Below are positions 14,807 through 19,201 of a DNA stretch of 19,201 nucleotides, piece after piece. Position 1 is the stretch's first letter. Each line of letters starts with the position of its first letter. The notes under the pieces are model-generated. The model made no database searches. It worked only from the letters and a program-made list of their open reading frames with translations, and had not been told where the DNA came from. The position numbers were made by a program, and so were the translations under genes. The DNA is from Paracoccaceae bacterium (lineage in GTDB: Bacteria; Pseudomonadota; Alphaproteobacteria; Rhodobacterales; Rhodobacteraceae): contig JABSSB010000132.1 in assembly GCA_013214715.1 (NCBI GenBank), positions 2,026-21,226 of the forward strand, given 5' to 3'.

Positions 14807-14833
14807 GGCAACGGTTCAAGGCGAACCGTTGCC
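14807..14833 (+). promoter_or_regulatory. Strong intercistronic hairpin after the binding-protein gene
   Basis: GGCAACGGTTC (14807-14817) and GAACCGTTGCC (14823-14833) form a perfect 11-bp stem with a 5-base loop, starting 14 bases after the binding-protein stop. No T-run follows, so full termination is unlikely. Hairpins here commonly protect the binding-protein mRNA from 3' decay or give partial termination, so that more binding protein than ATPase is made. That role is inferred from position. Confidence 0.8.
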
Positions 14834-14871
14834 GCCTATCCCTTCTACACTGGCAGAGTGCGAGGCCCGAA

Positions 14872-16014
14872 TTGACTGTTTCAGAACCTGTCAGTGCGAC
14901 CCGATGGCTGGATCAAGAGGATCAGAAGCCACTGGTTCAAATCAAAGGTGTGACCAAGAAATATGGCGACGTAACAGCCGTCGATAATGTCGATCTCGAT
15001 ATCTATCCCGGCGAGCTGTTCTGTCTTCTCGGTGGCTCTGGATGCGGCAAGTCCACGCTTTTACGGATGCTGGCCGGGTTTGAGGAACTGAACTCGGGCA
15101 CCATCACGATTGACGGCGTCGATATGTCCAATGTTCCTGCCTATGAGCGGCCGACAAACATGATGTTTCAGAGCTACGCTCTGTTCCCGCATATGACAGT
15201 AGAAAAGAACGTCGCGTTTGGCCTGGAACAGGACAATGTTCCCAAGCGGGACCTGGCAGACCGCGTCCACGAGATCCTTAAGCTGGTAGAGCTTGAAGAC
15301 TTCAAAAAGCGCAAGCCCAAACAGCTTTCGGGCGGGCAGAGACAGCGCGTGGCGTTGGCGCGCGCCTTGGTGAAACGACCCAAGTTGTTGTTGCTGGATG
15401 AACCACTTGCCGCCTTGGACAAGAAACTGCGTAAACAGACCCAGTTCGAGTTGGCCAATATTCAGGAAAAGGTTGGGGTTACCTTCGTCGTCGTGACTCA
15501 CGATCAGGAAGAAGCGATGACGCTGGCCAGTCGTATGGCCGTGATGGACTCTGGTCGGTTTCAGCAGATTGGCACGCCGACCGAAATCTACGAATTCCCT
15601 GAAACGCGTTTTGTGGCCGACTTCATCGGAACCGCCAACATTGTCGAAGGGCGTGTGATTGAAGAAGGCGCAGATCATTTGAGCGTTGAAACCGAGATCG
15701 GCGATGTGTTTATCGATCATGGCCACTCGGTATCTGCCGGAAGCCGTGTCTGGATTGCGCTAAGGCCCGAGAAGATCCGGCTGGAGAAAACCGACAGCCC
15801 CGCGAACAGCCCCAACGAAGTGGCAGGCGTAATAGACGACATCGGATATCTGGGAGAGACGTCGCTCTATAAGGTGCGGCTGGAGAACGATCAGATCATT
15901 GATGTCACGGCCCCGAACCAATCCAGGCCGATGAACCGGTCACATCGCATAACCTGGGACGACAAGGTCAAAATTAGCTGGGATGCGTCCAGCAACATGT
16001 TGCTGACCTCATGA
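14872..16014 (+). CDS. Pot-type ABC transporter ATP-binding protein
   Basis: Cytoplasmic ATPase of 380 residues that powers the importer. Walker A is 'GGSGCGKST' (54-62), the Q-loop is Q100 in 'MMFQSYALFPHMTV', and the signature is 'LSGGQRQRVALARAL' (152-166). Walker B is 'LLLLDEP' (172-178), the D-loop 'ALD' follows, and the switch His is H210 in 'VVVTHDQEEAM'. The C-terminal about 130 residues form a TOBE-type regulatory domain, as in PotA/PotG, including 'FIGTANIVEGRV' and 'IALRPEKIRLE'. The start is a TTG at 14872, with GAGG 6 bases upstream. The residues between it and the ABC core (about 20) are not conserved-looking. The stop overlaps the next gene by ATGA. All catalytic motifs are intact. 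Confidence 0.95.
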   Translation: MTVSEPVSATRWLDQEDQKPLVQIKGVTKKYGDVTAVDNVDLDIYPGELFCLLGGSGCGKSTLLRMLAGFEELNSGTITIDGVDMSNVPAYERPTNMMFQSYALFPHMTVEKNVAFGLEQDNVPKRDLADRVHEILKLVELEDFKKRKPKQLSGGQRQRVALARALVKRPKLLLLDEPLAALDKKLRKQTQFELANIQEKVGVTFVVVTHDQEEAMTLASRMAVMDSGRFQQIGTPTEIYEFPETRFVADFIGTANIVEGRVIEEGADHLSVETEIGDVFIDHGHSVSAGSRVWIALRPEKIRLEKTDSPANSPNEVAGVIDDIGYLGETSLYKVRLENDQIIDVTAPNQSRPMNRSHRITWDDKVKISWDASSNMLLTS

Positions 16015-16961
16015 CAGAGACGTCCGAGCATATCGACACAGCACCGGTTCCGGCGCGTCGTGGCATCATGCGACGCGTTCAGGACAGTTGGCGCCAGATC
16101 ATTACGATTATTCCGTTCTTCTATCTCTTGGTGTTCTTCCTTGCGCCGTTCTTTATCGTCGCCAAGATCAGCCTCGCGGAACTGGCCATTGCCAGCCCAC
16201 CCTTCACCAGTCTGATCGAATGGACAGATAGCGGGGTCATGACGATCCGGCTCGTCTTCGACAACTTTATCTACATCTGGGAAGATAGCCTCTATTTGGA
16301 TACCTACCTGAACTCACTGAAAATTTCGATCACGTCGACGGTGATCTGCTTGGTGTTTGGGTACCCGATTGCCTATGGCATCGTCCGCTCTGGCCCGGTT
16401 GCCAAACCGATCCTCTTGTTTTGCATCATTTTGCCGTTTTGGACATCTTTTCTGCTGAGGGTCTATTCGTGGATGGGGATCTTGGCGGATCAGGGGACGA
16501 TCAACAACCTCCTGATTGCTCTGGGGGTGATAGATGAACCGATCCGAATGCTCTACACAGAGTTCGCTGTCTATATCGGCATTGTTTACACCTATATGCC
16601 GTTCATGATCCTTCCACTCTATGCGAATATGGAGAAACTGGACGGCAGTCTGAATGAAGCCGCCGCCGACCTTGGATCCCGTCCTGCGAACACGTTCTTC
16701 AAGGTGACCCTACCGCTCACAATTCCGGGCGTCGTCGCCGGGTGCCTGCTGGTGTTCATCCCAGCGACCGGAGAATACGTCATTCCAGATCTTTTGGGCG
16801 GTGGAAATGTTCAGATGATCGGCCGCGTTCTCTTCAACGAATTTTCGCGGAACTCGGACTGGCCTGTCGCGGCCGCTGTGGCGATTGTCCTGTTGGTCCT
16901 TTTGGTGGTGCCAATGATGGTGTTCCAAAACTTCCAAGGTAAAGCGTCGGAGGATCAGTGA
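16011..16961 (+). CDS. Pot-type ABC transporter permease, first subunit (PotB/PotH-like)
   Basis: Inner-membrane permease subunit of 316 residues. The cytoplasmic N-terminus (about 35 residues) precedes a first membrane helix, 'ITIIPFFYLLVFFLAPFFIV', and a periplasmic loop typical of PotB/PotH; about five further helices follow. The cytoplasmic coupling motif that contacts the ATPase, 'EAAADLGSRPANTFFKVTLP', begins at residue 216, and 'GEYVIPDLLGGG' follows it as expected for PotH. It overlaps the genes on both sides by 4 bases, so the three transporter core genes are tightly coupled. It forms a heterodimer with the next gene product. Confidence 0.93.
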   Translation: MTETSEHIDTAPVPARRGIMRRVQDSWRQIITIIPFFYLLVFFLAPFFIVAKISLAELAIASPPFTSLIEWTDSGVMTIRLVFDNFIYIWEDSLYLDTYLNSLKISITSTVICLVFGYPIAYGIVRSGPVAKPILLFCIILPFWTSFLLRVYSWMGILADQGTINNLLIALGVIDEPIRMLYTEFAVYIGIVYTYMPFMILPLYANMEKLDGSLNEAAADLGSRPANTFFKVTLPLTIPGVVAGCLLVFIPATGEYVIPDLLGGGNVQMIGRVLFNEFSRNSDWPVAAAVAIVLLVLLVVPMMVFQNFQGKASEDQ

Positions 16962-17806
16962 GCATGTATGCCAAAAGATCGCGTTTTCTGACCGTCATGC
17001 TGACGCTTGGGATGGCATTTTTCTATATCCCCATGATCCTGTTGGTCGTCTATTCGTTCAACCATTCAAAGCTCGTGCCGGTCTGGGGAGGTTGGTCGCT
17101 TCGCTGGTACGGCGAATTGTTCCAATCCGAAGAAGTCTGGAGTGCTGTTGCGCTCAGTCTTCAGATCGCATTCGTGAATGCCACATTCGCAACACTGCTG
17201 GGCACGCTGGCTGCATTGGCGATGGTGCGGTTTGGTCGGTTTCGGGGCAGAACCCTGTTTGGCGGAATGCTGGTTGCGCCACTGGTGATGCCAGAGGTGA
17301 TTACTGGCCTGTCCCTTCTGGTGTTTTTTATCTCTCTCAATCAGTTTATCGGCTGGCCAGCTGAACGAGGTTTCACCACTATCACCCTCGCTCATATCAC
17401 TTTTTCGTTGGCCTATGTTGCGGTCACCGTTCAGGCGCGTCTGACCGGTATGGGGCAAACACTGGAAGAAGCGGCAGCCGATCTTGGGGCAAAGCCGCTC
17501 AAGGTGTTGACCGCGATCACCATCCCGCAACTCACCCCTGCGCTGATTTCTGGCTGGCTTCTCGCCTTCACGCTGTCCCTTGACGATCTGGTCATCGCCA
17601 GTTTTGTCACCGGCCCAGGTGCAAACACTCTGCCGATACTGATCTTTTCACGCATTCGCCTTGGCCTCAGGCCAGACATTAATGCGCTTGCCACAATCAT
17701 GATTCTTGTCATTGCAATCTGTGTTGCCATCGCGGCCATTCTTATGTTCCGCCAACACCGCGCGGACCTGCGGGACCAACAAATGGCAGGAACAAAGGAA
17801 AGCTAG
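16958..17806 (+). CDS. Pot-type ABC transporter permease, second subunit (PotC/PotI-like)
   Basis: Second permease half, 282 residues with about six membrane helices. It opens with 'FLTVMLTLGMAFFYIPMILL' and 'VVYSFNHSKL', and 'WYGELFQSEEVWSAVALSLQ' is a PotC/PotI-type segment. The coupling motif 'EAAADLGAKPLKVLTAITIP' starts at residue 171, followed by 'LAFTLSLDDLVIASFVTGPG', a hallmark of PotI. The GTG at 16958 overlaps the previous stop, but an ATG at 16964 lies at a more usual distance (10 bases) from GGAGG, so the first two residues are uncertain. The TetR gene starts almost at its stop codon (2 bases beyond), placing the regulator in the same transcript. Confidence 0.93.
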   Translation: MSMYAKRSRFLTVMLTLGMAFFYIPMILLVVYSFNHSKLVPVWGGWSLRWYGELFQSEEVWSAVALSLQIAFVNATFATLLGTLAALAMVRFGRFRGRTLFGGMLVAPLVMPEVITGLSLLVFFISLNQFIGWPAERGFTTITLAHITFSLAYVAVTVQARLTGMGQTLEEAAADLGAKPLKVLTAITIPQLTPALISGWLLAFTLSLDDLVIASFVTGPGANTLPILIFSRIRLGLRPDINALATIMILVIAICVAIAAILMFRQHRADLRDQQMAGTKES

Positions 17807-17807
17807 G

Positions 17808-18446
17808 GTGGGGATCAAGGGAGCAACGCAGAAACGACGGAGCGAACCGCGTGAGGTGCGCCGCATACAGCTAATCATGGCTGCCATCGACTCGATTTCA
17901 AAGCGAGGGTTTTCGGACACGACGCTTAGCCATGTTACGGAAACGGCGCAGGTCTCGCACGGGGTCGCGAATTATCATTTCAAAACCAAGGCAGCGCTCT
18001 ACGACGCGGCGTTGGGATTCCTTGCGCGCGAACATTATGAAAACTGGGTTGGTTACTATGAAAGAGCAGAACAATCGCCCGCCCATCGCTTGTCTGCCAT
18101 TATTCGGGCAGACTTTGACAAGAACATTTGCACGCACGAACGACTGACCGTCTGGTTCGCCTTCTGGGGGCAGGCCAAGTACCGGCCCAACTATCTCAAA
18201 ATACATAACAAATATGACAATGAACGCTATGAAACGATCCATGGGTTGTGCGTGGAGCTGATCGCGACAGGCGCCTATCCTGATCTTGATGCCGAACGCG
18301 CCGCACGCAGTATCGAAGCCTTGTCGGACGGTGCCTGGCTTAGCCTCATGCTTTATCCGGATGATGCTAATCGGGACACGTATTGCGCCGATTGTCTGGA
18401 CGCTTTAGGCCGGTTTTTCCCAAGCCACTTCCCGGTTTTAAATTAG
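17808..18446 (+). CDS. TetR-family transcriptional repressor, BetI-like
   Basis: Dimeric DNA-binding repressor of 212 residues. The N-terminal TetR helix-turn-helix is clear: 'RRIQLIMAAIDSISKRGFSD', then 'TTLSHVTETAQVSHGVANYHF' (39-59). The C-terminal ligand domain resembles BetI, the choline-responsive repressor: 'RLSAIIRADFD', 'VWFAFWGQAKYRPNYLKI' and 'ARSIEALSDGAWLSLML'. I chose the GTG at 17808: the frame is open to 17706, but that part overlaps the permease gene and has no domain, while AAAGGA lies about 8 bases before this GTG. As the last gene of the transporter operon it would be autoregulated through operator O2 and control the oxygenase operon through O1. A BetI-like sensor domain fits a quaternary-amine-type inducer, but the ligand is unknown. 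Confidence 0.92.
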   Translation: MGIKGATQKRRSEPREVRRIQLIMAAIDSISKRGFSDTTLSHVTETAQVSHGVANYHFKTKAALYDAALGFLAREHYENWVGYYERAEQSPAHRLSAIIRADFDKNICTHERLTVWFAFWGQAKYRPNYLKIHNKYDNERYETIHGLCVELIATGAYPDLDAERAARSIEALSDGAWLSLMLYPDDANRDTYCADCLDALGRFFPSHFPVLN

Positions 18447-18469
18447 AGCGCTTCTGATGCGATAGACCG

Positions 18470-18628
18470 CCTTGTCTGCGTTACCACGAGAGCATCAACA
18501 ACATCACACCAGCCGATATATACTTCGGCCGGGACAAGGTCATTCTGCGACAACGAGACAGGATCAAACAGAAGACGCTAGAAACGCCGCATAATCAAAA
18601 TAAACAGATGAGCCAAACTCTCTCTTAG
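18470..18628 (+). pseudogene. IS3-family transposase (OrfB) C-terminal remnant
   Basis: From about 18473 to the TAG at 18626 the frame reads 'LRYHESINNITPADIYFGRD' and then 'KVILRQRDRIKQKTLETPHN'. 'RYHES-x-N-x-TPAD-x-YFGR' plus a basic helix is the C-terminal end of IS3-type OrfB transposases (DDE integrase-like). It has no start. The central catalytic Asp and Glu regions are absent, and stops lie just upstream. The insertion sequence has therefore been deleted down to its last 50 codons, lying between the TetR gene and the next operon. Confidence 0.8.
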
Positions 18629-18785
18629 TTTAGGCCGCCATTGGTTCCAAAAACGCTGACGACGGACACGTAGGGAGAGCTGGCATCTACAACAAGAAGA
18701 TCCCTCCAGGCGTACGAAACGTCGTCGGCATCCTATAGCTTAGCGGAGGTTGGAGATGATGTTGTCCGCCCTACTAATTATTTAG

Positions 18786-18813
18786 TTGACAGATAATTCA
18801 TGCTGAGAATATC
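18786..18813 (+). promoter_or_regulatory. Possible promoter of the sugar/glycerol-type ABC operon
   Basis: TTGACA (18786-18791) is a perfect -35 hexamer; AATATC (18808-18813) lies at 16-base spacing as a mediocre -10. It stands about 50-75 bases before the binding-protein start and downstream of the IS relic, a suitable place. Support is the -35 and position only. Confidence 0.4.
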
Positions 18814-18862
18814 AAAGTTGGTGCTGGTTGCTCCGGCAAATAAATAATCTTTGGGAGGAGAC

Positions 18863-19201
18863 ATGATGCGCAAGTATCTGCTCTCCGCGACAGCGGCTGT
18901 TGCCGTCATCGCGGGGTCTGGGACTGCTTTTGCCGATTCGGCAGCAGCCCAGAAATGGATTGAACAGGAATTCCAACCGTCCACGTTGTCAAAAGACGAA
19001 CAGATGGCCGAGATGGAGTGGTTCATCAACGCGGCACAGCCTTTTGCGGGCATGGAAATCAACGTCCTATCCGAAGGCATTCCGACGCACGGCTATGAAT
19101 CCGAAGTTCTGACGAAAGCCTTTGAAGAGATTACGGGCATCAAGGTTAATCACCAGATCCTTGGTGAGGGCGAAGTCGTTCAGGCCGTGCAGACCCAGAT
19201 G
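18863..19201 (+). CDS. ABC transporter substrate-binding protein, carbohydrate/glycerol type (3' end outside window)
   Basis: The first 113 residues are visible; the gene runs off the right edge. A signal peptide is evident: MMRKYLLSATAAVAVIAGSG, then 'TAFA' with cleavage before DSAAA. The mature start 'QKWIEQEFQPSTLSKDEQMA' and 'EMEWFINAAQPFAGMEINVL' followed by 'AFEEITGIKVNHQILGEGEV' are characteristic of family 1 extracellular binding proteins. These are often annotated as carbohydrate transporters, and by memory they resemble the glycerol importer binding protein (GlpV-like) of rhizobia and roseobacters. The ribosome site GGGAGGAG precedes two adjacent ATGs (18863 and 18866); the second has the better spacing. 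It starts a new operon, unrelated to the amine locus. Confidence 0.85.
   Translation, partial: MMRKYLLSATAAVAVIAGSGTAFADSAAAQKWIEQEFQPSTLSKDEQMAEMEWFINAAQPFAGMEINVLSEGIPTHGYESEVLTKAFEEITGIKVNHQILGEGEVVQAVQTQM

Larger units (their letters stand above)
18447..18862. other. Intergenic region with transposase relic and leader of next operon
   Basis: This 416-base gap holds the decayed end of an IS3-family transposase (about 18470-18628). About 235 bases without a gene follow, including a possible promoter (18786-18813). In-frame coding-like residues continue past the transposase stop to TAG at 18671 ('FRPPLVPKTLTTDT'). I could not identify paired terminal inverted repeats, so the IS boundaries are unknown. 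Confidence 0.55.

Noticed and set aside
15061..15726. 221-residue minus-strand frame
   Set aside because: Antisense shadow of the ABC ATPase gene.
17706..17807. Longer TetR start overlapping the permease gene
   Set aside because: The extra 34 residues carry no domain and would require about 100 bases of overlap. The GTG at 17808 has a suitable ribosome site.
1..19201. CRISPR array, tRNA or rRNA genes
   Set aside because: No regularly spaced direct repeats, cloverleaf candidates or rRNA-like stretches were seen by eye. A tRNA or CRISPR scan would settle it.

Overview
The window looks like chromosomal DNA from an alphaproteobacterium, probably Rhodobacteraceae (roseobacter-type). This rests on moderate GC content, frequent GTG/TTG starts, many 4-base start/stop overlaps, and protein sequences that read like roseobacter versions of their families. 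It is a placement by eye, with no search behind it.

Left part (1-6250), all on the minus strand. An mprF-type lysyl-phosphatidylglycerol synthase/flippase is followed by a small unknown ORF and the start of a rhomboid-like membrane protein that runs off the window; these appear to be co-transcribed. Upstream of them lies an EmrA/EmrB-type efflux pair (HlyD-family adaptor plus 14-TM DHA2 transporter) joined by an ATGA overlap. Both units concern the cell envelope and resistance to toxic compounds.

Middle (6250-10600). A large AsmA-like envelope protein on the minus strand sits between two decayed stretches. The stretch at 6.5-7.1 kb shows a broken plus-strand reading frame. The stretch at 10.1-10.2 kb keeps only the C-terminal copper-ligand segment of a multicopper oxidase.

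Right part (10600-18450), the most interesting section. It is a divergent catabolic/uptake locus. Leftward run a Rieske oxygenase alpha subunit, an 85-residue unknown protein and an FAD amine oxidase, each overlapping the next by 4 bases. Rightward run a PotD/PotF-like binding protein, an ATPase, two permeases and a BetI-like TetR regulator. Two copies of one palindromic site, CTGAnTGACCAnTCAG, lie in the divergent intergenic region, one beside each promoter side; the TetR protein is the obvious candidate to bind them. The Rieske iron site has Glu instead of Asp at the bridging position (E218-x2-H221-x4-H226), as reported for carnitine monooxygenase. Together with the amine oxidase and the amine-type transporter, this suggests uptake and oxidative N-dealkylation of a quaternary or methylated amine. 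The substrate is not determined, and no Rieske reductase is present in the window.

Right end (18450-19201). A decayed IS3-family transposase C-terminus is followed by the start of a carbohydrate/glycerol-type ABC binding protein, cut by the window edge. No tRNA, rRNA or CRISPR array was seen.
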